This document shows positions 8,472-15,928 of a stretch of DNA of 22,577 bases, one piece after another. Each line of letters opens with the position of its first letter. Position 1 is the stretch's first letter. The notes below the pieces were generated by a model. The model made no database searches. It saw only the letters and a program-made list of their open reading frames with translations, and was not told the origin of the DNA. The DNA comes from a virus. A program made the translations under genes and the position numbers. The stretch spans positions 1 through 22,577 of the IMG/VR virus record IMGVR_UViG_3300045963_000141. One strand, 5' to 3'.

Positions 8472-8978
8472 TTACAGAACGGCGAAACCGTTCGGGTAGA
8501 ACTTCTGGCCGTCCTGGAACTCGGCGCCGATGTCCACGAACGCGGTGCCCGCGGAGCCGGCGCCGACGATCACGAAACGACCAGACATGTAGCGCTGGCC
8601 CTTGCTGCCGATGCGGGGGTTGATCTGGGCCACGAGGCGGGCGCCCAGGGTCAAGTTCGCCAGCAGGACAGCGCCGGTGGTGCCGACGACGGTCACGTTC
8701 GTGCTCTGCGCGGTGTCATCGTGCTGGATCGCTTGGAACTCGACCGAGGTCGCGCCCGCAAAGGCAGTGGTCACGATCGTGCGCAGGTAGTCGTAATCCG
8801 CGCCCGACCCCATGTCGCGGGTCTGGCCGGACGGGATGCCGCCGGACGCCAAGTCGATCACGTTCGTGCTGAGCACGCTCGTGTTCGTGCCGACGATGCT
8901 TTGGCCGGTGATGGTCACCGTGCCGCCCGAGTAGGCGATAGAACCGCCCAAAACGAGGTTGTTGTCAACGTATGCCAT
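8472..8978 (-). CDS. Capsid cement/decoration protein, Bbp16-like
   Basis: A 168-residue Gly/Thr/Ser/Val-rich beta protein lying directly after the major capsid gene, with an AAGGAG ribosome site before ATG 8978. Features such as SGQTRDMGSGADYDYLRTIVTTAF (residues 50-73) and GQRYMSGRFVIVGA (127-140) match the cement protein family of Bordetella phage BPP-1, whose jellyroll trimers lock the outside of the shell. Gene order (scaffold, capsid, cement) supports this. The assignment is from family recognition, not an alignment. Confidence 0.85.
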   Translation of the reverse strand: MAYVDNNLVLGGSIAYSGGTVTITGQSIVGTNTSVLSTNVIDLASGGIPSGQTRDMGSGADYDYLRTIVTTAFAGATSVEFQAIQHDDTAQSTNVTVVGTTGAVLLANLTLGARLVAQINPRIGSKGQRYMSGRFVIVGAGSAGTAFVDIGAEFQDGQKFYPNGFAVL

Positions 8979-8990
8979 GGTGCGGTCTCC

Positions 8991-9995
8991 TTAGACGACG
9001 CGTGCTTCGGTGTTGAGCAGCTGGTCAACCCGGCGCAGCGGCACGCCTTCGAACGACAGCCAGTTCATCGGGGTGCCGAACTGGTTCAGGCCCTTGTCAA
9101 CGGCCAGCGCGTAGTTCGACTTCTGCAGGGCTTGGAGGCGCAGGATCGAGTAGACCGTGCGGTTCATGTAGAAGCTGGCCTTGCCCATGCCCCACATCGG
9201 GATGCGGTCCAGAGCGCGCGACATCAGCGCGATCAGATCGGCGGCGGCGGTGTTGGCGATCAGGTTCGCGGTGTTGATATTGCAAATGCGAACCACGAAA
9301 CGCCAGTCCTTCACGACCAGACCGTTCTTCCACTGGTAGCGGGTTGCCAGCGCCTGCAGGCGGGTGCCGTCCGAGTTGAACACGGTCTGCTCGCCCAGGT
9401 CCTGGTGCATCAGGCCGATCTCGCTGCCCTTCGGGAAGATGCCGAAACAGGTCTGGTCGCCCCACACTACGAGGTAAATCGAGGTGTTGTTCGTGGACAG
9501 GCCGCCCGCGTCAAGGATGTTCTGGGCGTTGCCGGCGCCGCTGATGGCGCCGAATCGGGGAGCCAAGCCCAGGTACTGGCGTGGGTCCGTTGCCGGGTTG
9601 CCGTAGAACAGGGTCGAGGCTTGGGTCTGGTTCATCGCCTCAATGAAGGCGCGGTCCTCGGACAGGCGGAACGCAGCGGTATTGCCGTTCAGCATTGCCA
9701 GGTCCTTGTCCACTTCCGAGCGTGCTTCCAGGATGCCGGCCGACTCATCCACCTGAGCGGTCGTGGACTTGCTGTTCGGCACGCCTTGGTTCAGCGAACG
9801 CCAGTAGACCTGCGGCAGGCCGGTGCGGATCGTGACCCGGTGGCCGGTCGGCAGGTTGCCTTCGACGAAGACCATGTCCTCGAGGATTTCGTTGCTCTGG
9901 TTGAGCAGTTCAGCGACGGCGGGAACCTTGCCGTCCGGGTCCAGCCGCTTGGCCCAATCGGCCAGCGTGAGTGCGGTTTGCGTCAAGACTGCCAT
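8991..9995 (-). CDS. Major capsid protein, BPP-1-like
   Basis: A 334-residue protein placed between scaffold and cement genes. The start at 9995 follows TAGGAG, which includes the stop codon of the scaffold gene. It begins AVLTQTALTLADWAKRLDPDGKVPAVAELLNQSNEILEDMVFVEGNLPTGHRVTIRTGLP, the N-terminal arm and first strands seen in this capsid family, and continues with a long helix-rich middle (EARSEVDKDLAMLNGNTAAFRLSEDRAFIEAM, about residues 90-121). In BPP-1 the related protein has an HK97-like fold with an altered strand connection (known from cryoEM). No N-terminal propeptide cleavage site is obvious, consistent with use of a separate scaffold protein. Confidence 0.92.
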   Translation of the reverse strand: MAVLTQTALTLADWAKRLDPDGKVPAVAELLNQSNEILEDMVFVEGNLPTGHRVTIRTGLPQVYWRSLNQGVPNSKSTTAQVDESAGILEARSEVDKDLAMLNGNTAAFRLSEDRAFIEAMNQTQASTLFYGNPATDPRQYLGLAPRFGAISGAGNAQNILDAGGLSTNNTSIYLVVWGDQTCFGIFPKGSEIGLMHQDLGEQTVFNSDGTRLQALATRYQWKNGLVVKDWRFVVRICNINTANLIANTAAADLIALMSRALDRIPMWGMGKASFYMNRTVYSILRLQALQKSNYALAVDKGLNQFGTPMNWLSFEGVPLRRVDQLLNTEARVV

Positions 9996-10007
9996 GATTT
10001 ATTACTC

Positions 10008-10688
10008 CTAGGATGCGTTGCCGTAGAGGCGGGACGCGAGATCCTTGGGGGCGCCCTCGGGGGGCTTGGTGCCACCAGGAACCACGTTGTCCGCGGTCAG
10101 TTTTTGCCCGGCTCGGAAGAACGCCCGGATCACTTCCGGGTGGTTGTGCAGCCCCGAGTCGGCCAGCAACTTGCGCAGCCCATCGGACGCCAGGGCTTGG
10201 AAGCCCTTCTGAGCGATGGCAATGTTGGTGTCCCAAGTCTTCGCGTCCCCCTTGCCGCCGAGCTCGGGGTCGGCTTTTGATGCCGCCTCCATCTGAGCGA
10301 CGGCGGCCTGCACCGCGGCCTGCTGCTGCGAGGCAGTGGCTTTGGTGACGGCAGGACCAAGTTTGTCGACCAACTTCTGCGCGGCTTCCTGGGACAGGCC
10401 GAGTTCCTTCGCCACACCGGAGAGTTCGGAGACCACGGACGGGTCGAGGCTGACCCCTTCCGGCGCCTTGAATTCGTACTTCTCGGGGGCTTGGGGCGTC
10501 GTGGCGGCAGGCGTTGCAGCCGGCGCGCTGGCCTTTCCTTCGGCGCCTTGCGGCTGGGTGCTGGCGGGCGCGGCCGGTGCTACGGCCGGCGCTACGTCAG
10601 CGGGTGCGGCTGCTGGTGCTACAGCAGCTGCGGGCGTGGCACTGGCGCTGTTGTCCGTCGCTGCCGGTGCCGTCGCTTGTTCAGTCAT
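10008..10688 (-). CDS. Capsid scaffolding protein
   Basis: A 226-residue acidic protein. Residues 1-75 are a low-complexity Ala/Pro/Thr tract with no aromatic residues. It is followed by YEFKAPEGVSLDPSVVSELSGVAKELGLSQEAAQKLVDKLGP (about residues 79-120) and a helical, Gln/Ala-rich region, and it ends near GGTKPPEGAPKDLASRLYGNAS. This layout, disordered Ala/Pro head then YEFK.PEG..LD, is characteristic of podovirus and siphovirus scaffold proteins that shape the procapsid and then leave. It starts inside the end of the Bbp19-like gene (8-bp overlap) and is followed by the major capsid gene. Confidence 0.85.
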   Translation of the reverse strand: MTEQATAPAATDNSASATPAAAVAPAAAPADVAPAVAPAAPASTQPQGAEGKASAPAATPAATTPQAPEKYEFKAPEGVSLDPSVVSELSGVAKELGLSQEAAQKLVDKLGPAVTKATASQQQAAVQAAVAQMEAASKADPELGGKGDAKTWDTNIAIAQKGFQALASDGLRKLLADSGLHNHPEVIRAFFRAGQKLTADNVVPGGTKPPEGAPKDLASRLYGNAS

Positions 10689-10989
10689 CCTTGCTCTCCT
10701 GGATCATCAGGTTGTAGTGCTCGGGGGTCGCGAACTCCACGAGGACTGCGAAGCTGGTTCCTTCGCTTCGGCGCCCTTCGTTGAAAGCCATCTGCAGCGC
10801 GTTCGTGTTAAAGCTCGACTGCCAAACCCCGGCACGCCTCAAAATTCGGAATACGATCCGGCGCCCACGCTTGGAGGTCATCAGCCACTTGATGTCATCC
10901 GCGGCCTGCTTCTCAGCGAGGTCGGCCTTTTTCTTGGCTTCCTCGCGAGCAGCTTCCTGCTCAAACGGGTCGGTCGGGTCGTAACTCAT
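10681..10989 (-). CDS. Bbp19-like phage protein
   Basis: A 102-residue charged protein with an Ala/Glu/Lys helix at residues 9-30, then DDIKWLMTSKRGRRIVFRILRRAGVWQSSF (31-60), a signature of the Bbp19 family first named in Bordetella phage BPP-1, and NTNALQMAFNEGRRSEGTSFAVLVEF. In these phages it sits just upstream of the scaffold and capsid genes, as here. Its biochemical role has not been established. The ribosome site before ATG 10989 is weak, and the 53 bp between it and the repeat-protein gene show no clear promoter. Confidence 0.85.
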   Translation of the reverse strand: MSYDPTDPFEQEAAREEAKKKADLAEKQAADDIKWLMTSKRGRRIVFRILRRAGVWQSSFNTNALQMAFNEGRRSEGTSFAVLVEFATPEHYNLMIQESKDD

Positions 10990-11042
10990 AGCGACCCGAC
11001 ACTACCTTGAGATTTCCGGCCGATGGAGAATTGAGGCTTGCG

Positions 11043-11741
11043 TTACCGGCGGCGACCGGCGACGAGGCGCCAGCCTGGTGAACCCTGGAGGGTGCTGCCG
11101 TCGTTGGCGGCGAAAATATCCTGCTCGACCAGCACGATCGCGCCGGTCACGGTTGTGACTGCGGTGCCGGTGGCCGCCAGCGTGTCCGACTCGGTCAGCG
11201 TTGTGGTAGCCGCGGTGCTCACGTCGCCGATTGCAACCAGCGTGTCGGACTCGGTGAGCGCTGCGGTGCATGCTGTTGCTACAGATCCCGCCGCTGCAAG
11301 GGTGTCGGACTCGGCCAGCGCCGAGGTGCCTGCTGTTGCGACAGATCCCGCCGCCGCGAGGGTGTCTTGCTCGGCCAGCGCGATCGCCGCCGACAGGCTT
11401 GTTCCGCCAGCTGCTGCCAGTGCGTCGGATTCGGTGAGCGCGATCGTGCCGTTGATCGGCGCGCTGGCGTCAGAAGCCGCGAAGGTGTCCTGCTCAACGA
11501 GTGCTGCCGTGCCGGACACCGTGGCCGTGCCGGTTCCGGCCAGCGCATCAGACTCGGCCAGGACAACCGCGCCCGACGTGCTGACATCACCCGTTGCCGC
11601 AAGGACATCGGCTTCAGTGAGTGCAGCGGTGCCGGCAGTTGAGACCGCGCCGGCTGCGGTAAGGGTGTCGGCCTCGGTGAGAGCGGCCGACCCCGTGACT
11701 GCTGCCGCCGCCGCCCGCGAGAGCAGGAGCAGCAGAGACAT
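11043..11741 (-). CDS. Repeat protein with ten ~20-residue E-x-D-T-L-A-A repeats
   Basis: A 232-residue protein, almost entirely made of ten tandem repeats (residues about 15-219) with the approximate consensus G-T-A-A-L-x-E-x-D-T-L-A-A-x-G-x-V-x-T-A. The N-terminus is MSLLLLLSR followed by Ala, short and hydrophobic but not a convincing cleavable signal peptide. The C-terminus ends basic (WRLVAGRRR). A TAGGGG ribosome site precedes ATG 11741. Alternating small, beta-prone residues with regular acidic positions suggest a fibrous beta-repeat rod. Similar S/T-D-T-L-x-A-T-G repeats occur in uncharacterised phage virion proteins. A fibre or decoration role is inferred from repeat character and position. 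Confidence 0.8.
   Translation of the reverse strand: MSLLLLLSRAAAAAVTGSAALTEADTLTAAGAVSTAGTAALTEADVLAATGDVSTSGAVVLAESDALAGTGTATVSGTAALVEQDTFAASDASAPINGTIALTESDALAAAGGTSLSAAIALAEQDTLAAAGSVATAGTSALAESDTLAAAGSVATACTAALTESDTLVAIGDVSTAATTTLTESDTLAATGTAVTTVTGAIVLVEQDIFAANDGSTLQGSPGWRLVAGRRR
11085..11699 (-). repeat. Ten tandem ~60-bp coding repeats
   Basis: The DNA behind the ten amino-acid repeats has a period close to 60 bp. The most alike neighbours, 11271-11320 and 11331-11380, agree at 44 of 50 positions by hand count; others have diverged further while keeping the protein pattern. Copies 4 and 10 share a variant (V-E-Q-D then F-A-A) in place of the usual T/A-E-S-D-T-L. The array could gain or lose units by recombination without shifting the frame. 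Confidence 0.85.
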
Positions 11742-11753
11742 CTCAGACCCCTA

Positions 11754-12440
11754 TTAGAGCGGGACTTCTTCCCAGACGATTCCCGAGACAGCGGACTGCG
11801 CCACCGGAGTCGTGACAGCCATCAGCGCCAAGACCCCACCAGGCGGAACGATCAACGAGCCATCGAAATTCTCGACCGTCGCGGTGTACGGCGTCATGAA
11901 TCCCGCCGCCGTGCCAATGCTCGAGATGCTGTACGCAGGGCCAGAAGCGATGCCGGAACCCACAACAGCCGCAAGCGTACCCGTCATTCCGGTCAGGGCT
12001 GCGCCGCCGAACACTTTGGCATACGAGCCGTATGCGTTCAAGGTCTTGGAGTTGATCGGGACGTTACCAGTGCTGATCACTGAGTTACCAGCCGCACCCA
12101 TCCAGACGAACGGACCGCCACCAGTGGCAGTCAACGCGCTCAAGACGGTTGCCAGTTGAGCCTGCAGGATCACCAGATTGACCGGCGAGGTGAGCGGGTT
12201 CCATAGCCCCACGATCGGAGTCGCCGTGGCGCCAGTGGTCGCAGTCGTGAAGGTCGCGTTGGCGATACTGGTAAGCGCAGTCATGCCGCCACGGTAGACG
12301 TTGCCACGGTAAGTTTGCTCGTAGAAACGCCCGTGCAGTTCCTGCACCACCAACTCAGCGCCCTTGCCTTGGCGGAAAGGCTGGCTTACGCCGTCCTGGA
12401 GTACCTGCGGCCCTACCTGTCCTTCGATCTCAATGCCCAT
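11754..12440 (-). CDS. Phage structural protein of unknown function
   Basis: A 228-residue protein with a GAGGT ribosome site five bases before ATG 12440. The N-terminus (EIEGQVGPQVLQDGVSQPFRQGKGAELVVQELHGRFYEQTYRGNVYRGG, residues 4-52) is polar and looks like an attachment region. The rest is Ala/Thr/Gly/Val-rich and beta-prone, with PFVWMGAAGNSVIS near 111-124 and VPPGGVLALMA near 199-209, patterns seen in phage tail and head accessory proteins. It lies in the appendage block between small structural genes and the repeat protein. No specific function is assigned. Confidence 0.75.
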   Translation of the reverse strand: MGIEIEGQVGPQVLQDGVSQPFRQGKGAELVVQELHGRFYEQTYRGNVYRGGMTALTSIANATFTTATTGATATPIVGLWNPLTSPVNLVILQAQLATVLSALTATGGGPFVWMGAAGNSVISTGNVPINSKTLNAYGSYAKVFGGAALTGMTGTLAAVVGSGIASGPAYSISSIGTAAGFMTPYTATVENFDGSLIVPPGGVLALMAVTTPVAQSAVSGIVWEEVPL

Positions 12441-12447
12441 GATTACC

Positions 12448-12732
12448 TCAAATTGATGATTCGTCGCCCAGCATGTCGCCGGGGGTGATGGTGATTCCCG
12501 CCATGTGGCACAGCAGCAGGTTGTTTGCGCGTTCGATCGCGACTAGCTCTTTCAGCAGTTGCAGCACGTCCGGCATGTTCTGATCTAACGTCGGCAATCC
12601 GTTGCCAACTGCGACAAGCGACTCCGGTCCCGTCTCGCCACCCATATCCAGGCCGACAACCTGGGTCTTGGCCGTGGTTCTATCGATCGTGCGGATCGTG
12701 TCCGCGCCGGTCTGGACGGTGTTATCGCTCAC
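12448..12732 (-). CDS. Small phage protein of unknown function
   Basis: A 94-residue protein starting with GTG at 12732, inside the stop of the upstream gene (4-bp GTGA overlap), so translation is probably coupled. The middle, LDQNMPDVLQLLKELVAIERANNLLLCHMAGI (about residues 49-80), is an amphipathic Leu-rich helix, and the ends are polar and acidic. Short helix-bearing proteins of this kind are common among phage structural genes and may be oligomerisation or linker subunits. I recognise no family with a known function. Confidence 0.7.
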   Translation of the reverse strand: MSDNTVQTGADTIRTIDRTTAKTQVVGLDMGGETGPESLVAVGNGLPTLDQNMPDVLQLLKELVAIERANNLLLCHMAGITITPGDMLGDESSI

Positions 12733-13139
12733 GCGCCTGCTGCCGTGTCAGTCAGCGAGGTGACGTTTACCGTGGTTCCGGTCGTGATCGAGACAGTGCC
12801 CAGCTGCATGTCTCCGCCGCCACCAGTCGCAGTCACGGTGCCCTGGAGAACCGCATTAGTCGTGGTCGCAGCACTCGGGTAGATGCGGAAGTAACCCGCC
12901 GTGCCGGTGCCCGACGCCGCGGCGCCCGTGATCGCGTTAGCGGTCAGCACCCCATTCACCGGAGCGGGCGCGAAGGTGGCGTTGCAGGTCAGGGTCGCGA
13001 GCAGCGATCCAGTGTCAGCAGTAGCGCAGTTGGTCGGCACGGTGCCGGTGAAAATCTTCAGCAGGCCCGACGCCCCGACTTGGGTGGTGATGTCGGCCAT
13101 GTTGTTGTTGCGGTGCGTGGTGCTGTATTGGACGCCCAT
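12729..13139 (-). CDS. Phage structural protein of unknown function
   Basis: A 136-residue Thr/Ala/Gly-rich, beta-prone protein. A GAGGG ribosome site overlaps the end of the upstream gene before ATG 13139. It opens MGVQYSTTHRNNNMADITTQVGASGLLKIFTGTVPTNCATADTG and has GTGTAGYFRIYPS near residues 79-91, a pattern I recognise from uncharacterised phage proteins of about this length. Single-domain beta proteins like this are often minor tail or decoration subunits. An internal ATG at residue 14 (MADITT) is an alternative start but lacks a better ribosome site. Confidence 0.75.
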   Translation of the reverse strand: MGVQYSTTHRNNNMADITTQVGASGLLKIFTGTVPTNCATADTGSLLATLTCNATFAPAPVNGVLTANAITGAAASGTGTAGYFRIYPSAATTTNAVLQGTVTATGGGGDMQLGTVSITTGTTVNVTSLTDTAAGA

Positions 13140-13142
13140 GGT

Positions 13143-13619
13143 TTAGCCCTCTAGCATTTTGGCGATGCGCTTACGCGCGGCTTCGATCTTGGCCTCGAGG
13201 GCGTCGAGCTCGGCCTGCTTCTGCCGGATAGACTCAATGATCAGGCTGCCTTGACTGCGAAGGGATTCCAGCCGCTCGGCCCCGTCGGCTTCGATCTGCT
13301 GGGCCCGGGCGCTGGACTGCTCCCGCGACTGCTTCGCCGCCTGCTCCGCGTCCGCGACAATCTGCTGCGCCTTCGCGTGCGCTTGGTCGACCAAGCTGGC
13401 CGCATTCTTGTCGGCTTCCTGGGCCGCGTGCAGCGCCGAGTCCCGGGTGCCTCGAGCCAGGTCGGCGGCCGCCCGCAGCTTCTCAAGCTCGACCTTCGCG
13501 TGCTGGGTCGCGGTCTCGATACTGGTCAGACCGTCCAGCGAGTTGGCGAGGTCGATCACTGCCTGAAAGGTGCGGGCGACGGAACGGACGTCCTCGATCG
13601 CGGTGCGCTTGTCAGCCAT
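13143..13619 (-). CDS. Coiled-coil phage protein of unknown function
   Basis: A 158-residue protein that is almost wholly alpha-helical and coiled-coil in character from about residue 15 to the end, rich in Ala, Glu, Gln, Arg and Lys with regular hydrophobic spacing (ADAEQAAKQSREQSSARAQQ; KQAELDALEAKIEAARKRIA). It has no Cys, Trp or membrane segment. Its start overlaps the upstream stop by 8 bp. Such proteins can act as trimeric stalks or assembly chaperones for fibres. That role is inferred only from its place among appendage genes. Confidence 0.75.
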   Translation of the reverse strand: MADKRTAIEDVRSVARTFQAVIDLANSLDGLTSIETATQHAKVELEKLRAAADLARGTRDSALHAAQEADKNAASLVDQAHAKAQQIVADAEQAAKQSREQSSARAQQIEADGAERLESLRSQGSLIIESIRQKQAELDALEAKIEAARKRIAKMLEG

Positions 13620-13968
13620 TTGACTTTTTCCTGATCGCGATCGTGACCGTTATCTGGGTGGTGCCGTCGCCGCCGGTGACGTTCGGGCGGATCATGTCGA
13701 TGTTCTCGAGCACGGCCCGCAGATCCGCCGACCCGATCAGCAGCTTCGCGCCGGTGGGGTCGCGGAGCGTGTTCCAGTTCACCCCGTCGAGGCTGCCCTC
13801 AATGGCTACTAGGCCGTTCACGCCGAACGTGCCCGAAACCTGAACCGTGCGGTCGCCTGTCGCGGTGCCGCCGGCCGGGTCGCCGACATCCCCCAGCGCC
13901 ATCGGCCCCCACGCGGCCAGGATGTTGCCGAAATTGAAGTCGTTCTGTCGGCGGGTGATCGTCGCCAT
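13612..13968 (-). CDS. Small beta-rich phage protein of unknown function
   Basis: A 118-residue protein with the pattern DRTVQVSGTFGVNGLVAIEGSLDGVNWNTLRDPTG (about residues 39-73) and IDMIRPNVTGGDGTTQITVTIAIR (about 90-113). This resembles a family of uncharacterised phage proteins found among head and decoration genes; the SLDGVNW turn recalls jellyroll/discoidin-like beta sandwiches. The start overlaps the stop of the staple-like gene by one base (TGATG). A decoration role is plausible but not shown. Confidence 0.75.
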   Translation of the reverse strand: MATITRRQNDFNFGNILAAWGPMALGDVGDPAGGTATGDRTVQVSGTFGVNGLVAIEGSLDGVNWNTLRDPTGAKLLIGSADLRAVLENIDMIRPNVTGGDGTTQITVTIAIRKKSNG

Positions 13969-14306
13969 CAGCTGCCCCCGTACAGTATTGACTCGACACT
14001 ACGCGCGCTGGCGCTCTGCTGCGGCACGACGTCGAGCTCAGTGATTTGCAGGCACAAGCGCACGTCCACGTCGCTGCCGTCCTCGCCCTCGGCGGCCTCC
14101 TCGGCCGGGTCGGACTCCATCGACACCCGCGTGACCCGGGCGATCGCCTGGATCGTCACCGTGCTGCCGGCCGGCGGGGGGTTCTTGTCCAGGCCCAGCG
14201 CCTCGACCTGCTCCTCGGACAGGCTGATTTCCAGCCCGTATCCGTAGGGGTTGTCCTGGGGCGATGGGTATTCGCTGCTGTTTACGTCCATCTTCACGAG
14301 TGGCAT
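13968..14306 (-). CDS. Capsid-staple-like protein
   Basis: 112 residues from ATG 14306, chosen because AGGAGA lies at 14316-14311. A longer frame from 14381 would run back through the end of the spike gene without a ribosome site. The sequence YGYGLEISLSEEQVEALGLDKNPPPAGSTVTIQAIARVTRVS, then an acidic Glu/Asp-rich loop, then DVDVRLCLQITELDVV, follows the pattern of phage capsid staple proteins (Y-G-L-x-I-x-L, then E-x-L-G-L, P-x-G-S, then L-Q-I-T-E/D). These bind the outside of the capsid and hold neighbouring capsomers. It lies away from the capsid block, among appendage genes. Family call is moderate. Confidence 0.7.
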   Translation of the reverse strand: MPLVKMDVNSSEYPSPQDNPYGYGLEISLSEEQVEALGLDKNPPPAGSTVTIQAIARVTRVSMESDPAEEAAEGEDGSDVDVRLCLQITELDVVPQQSASARSVESILYGGS

Positions 14307-14310
14307 GTAA

Positions 14311-14316
14311 TCTCCT
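14311..14316 (-). promoter_or_regulatory. Shine-Dalgarno site fixing the start of the staple-like gene
   Basis: AGGAGA on the minus strand, four bases before ATG 14306. It favours the 112-residue product over the 137-residue frame that begins inside the spike gene. Confidence 0.8.
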
Positions 14317-14332
14317 GCGGGCCAGGGTGCGG

Positions 14333-15928
14333 TTATGCGGACGCCGCCGGGAGCGCGGTAAGAATTCGATTTGTTGCGCAAATAAAATCAATCGAGATAT
14401 TTACCACTCCGTTGACAGCTCCACCAAATCGAAAGGCATTCAAAATGGTTCCGGGAGTGTTGGTGGTATTGTGACTCACTCCATCCAGCTGGAAAAACCC
14501 GGTAAAATTAGGAATTACAGAGGCAACGCATCTATCATATTCGCCAAGTCCGTTGCTATTTGCCACCCCAAGAGTTGTCAAGTTGCCGAAGTTAACTTGA
14601 TTGGAATTAAACGTAAAGCTATGCAATCCAGTCGTCGAGTTCATGTACATCAACATTGAATGCTCAACCGAGCAATTTGCTGGATATGTTGTAACCGCGT
14701 CTCTCTTTAGTAAAAATTCCCAAACACCAACCGTTCCAGATACAACACCGTTTGCCGCAACTGTAGGAGTTCCAGAAATAACAAGCCGAACGACTGGTGA
14801 GCCTGTTGATCCCGTAAGAGTGTCAAGAGCAGAATTAGTCGTGACAGTCCACGTCATCGTTAACCCAGCAGTGGACGTATCGTCTTGCGTAGCCCAGCCT
14901 AAAGGAGGAGTTCCTACAAATGTAGCTGCACCTGAGTTTGTTCCGCCAATAGCGGTAAATCTACCTTGGGCCCCATGAACATTACCGCGCGGCGCTGTTG
15001 ACGCGTTGTATACATCACTGGGGCCTGTCAGGGCAAAAGGTTTTTTGCGATAAAGTTGTTGCACTGCAGGCTGAAGCGCAAGCCGTTTTGCGTATCTTCC
15101 GTATCCCGAGCAGTGCAACCCTGCCCCTACACCATCCCGTAACACTCCGCTTACCGTTGCTCTATTTCCGTTTCCAACCGAAGTGTATATCGAAGATGTG
15201 GTATCCAAAAAATACGGGGTAGTGTCTGCAAAAATTGCATCTGGAACAGACCTGCAATATTGTCGATACGCAGTATTAAGACTTATCGTGGCCGCAGTTG
15301 ATCCTGCTGTTGGGTCAACATTCATTAGAATCAAATGCCTCCCCCCGGCAGTGCGAAACGCGTTGTGATATTTGATCACGTTCGCAATAACTGTTTCAGG
15401 CGAAACTGACGCCCCGATGTCGTTAACGCCAATTGTAAGCACCATATCTACGGCATATCCAGACGCAATAGCATTGCCGACATTTAATGCCATATTTGCC
15501 AGCCGAACCGTGCTGGTCAAACTGGTGTTATTTGTTGCCGGAGTAGTTGTGCTGGTCCCATTTGATTGTGAGCCACCTACCCCAATCGAATTTGTCCATT
15601 GCGCCGCGCCTACAGCGGCAGTGCCAGCATTTGAATAATTCAACTCAATATCATACGGCTGAAAGCAAGTAAGCCATTTGATTGCCTCTTTTGGCTCGTC
15701 GGATTTGCTGTCACCGTCAAACATTACTTGCACGGTTGGGAAAATCTGCGAAGTTTGTCGCTTGAATTGCGATGAAACAGACACCACCCCATTCGCAATC
15801 GAGATGCCGGAGCCTGCGGTGCCGCCGACGCCGATCTGCTCCTGCCCACTACCATCGAGAAACCCTTGCACCGATTTGGTAATAGGGTCCAGCAGTCTGC
15901 CGTCCGGCGTTTTGATATATCCACTCAT
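14333..15928 (-). CDS. Tailspike/receptor-binding protein with SGNH-hydrolase (esterase) domain
   Basis: A 531-residue protein with GAGGA before ATG 15928. Residues 1-55 look like a virion anchor (SGYIKTPDGRLLDP; GGTAGSGISIANGVVSVSS). The next domain carries SGNH blocks: D71-G72-D73-S74 (nucleophile Ser), G167-V168-N169-D170 (block III), and D265-G266 with H272 in RDGVGAGLHCSGYG (block V). The rest (about 300-531) is beta-rich and probably folds into the trimeric receptor-binding part. SGNH spikes usually remove acetyl groups from surface polysaccharides. From about 15780 to 14360 the DNA is clearly poorer in G+C than the neighbours (29 of 60 at 14521-14580 against 42 of 60 at 17401-17460), suggesting replacement of everything after the anchor. 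Confidence 0.85.
   Translation of the reverse strand: MSGYIKTPDGRLLDPITKSVQGFLDGSGQEQIGVGGTAGSGISIANGVVSVSSQFKRQTSQIFPTVQVMFDGDSKSDEPKEAIKWLTCFQPYDIELNYSNAGTAAVGAAQWTNSIGVGGSQSNGTSTTTPATNNTSLTSTVRLANMALNVGNAIASGYAVDMVLTIGVNDIGASVSPETVIANVIKYHNAFRTAGGRHLILMNVDPTAGSTAATISLNTAYRQYCRSVPDAIFADTTPYFLDTTSSIYTSVGNGNRATVSGVLRDGVGAGLHCSGYGRYAKRLALQPAVQQLYRKKPFALTGPSDVYNASTAPRGNVHGAQGRFTAIGGTNSGAATFVGTPPLGWATQDDTSTAGLTMTWTVTTNSALDTLTGSTGSPVVRLVISGTPTVAANGVVSGTVGVWEFLLKRDAVTTYPANCSVEHSMLMYMNSTTGLHSFTFNSNQVNFGNLTTLGVANSNGLGEYDRCVASVIPNFTGFFQLDGVSHNTTNTPGTILNAFRFGGAVNGVVNISIDFICATNRILTALPAASA

Noticed and set aside
8457-10280. A 607-codon plus-strand open frame over the capsid and cement genes
   Set aside because: It mirrors well-supported minus-strand genes with ribosome sites and family signatures; its translation shows only shadow composition.
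10990-14000. Near-identical GTAGTGTCG(A/G)GTC at about 10993-11005 and 13985-13999 (minus strand), considered as a promoter or regulatory motif
   Set aside because: Only two copies were seen, one inside a coding region and the other in a short gap, so chance is a sufficient explanation.
14306-14381. Longer start for the staple-like protein at 14381
   Set aside because: It lies inside the spike gene without a ribosome site, while ATG 14306 has AGGAGA four bases upstream.
14333-15928. Diversity-generating retroelement as in BPP-1 (variable repeat in the receptor-binding gene)
   Set aside because: No reverse transcriptase gene, no Mtd-like C-type lectin domain and no template/variable repeat pair was seen in this window.
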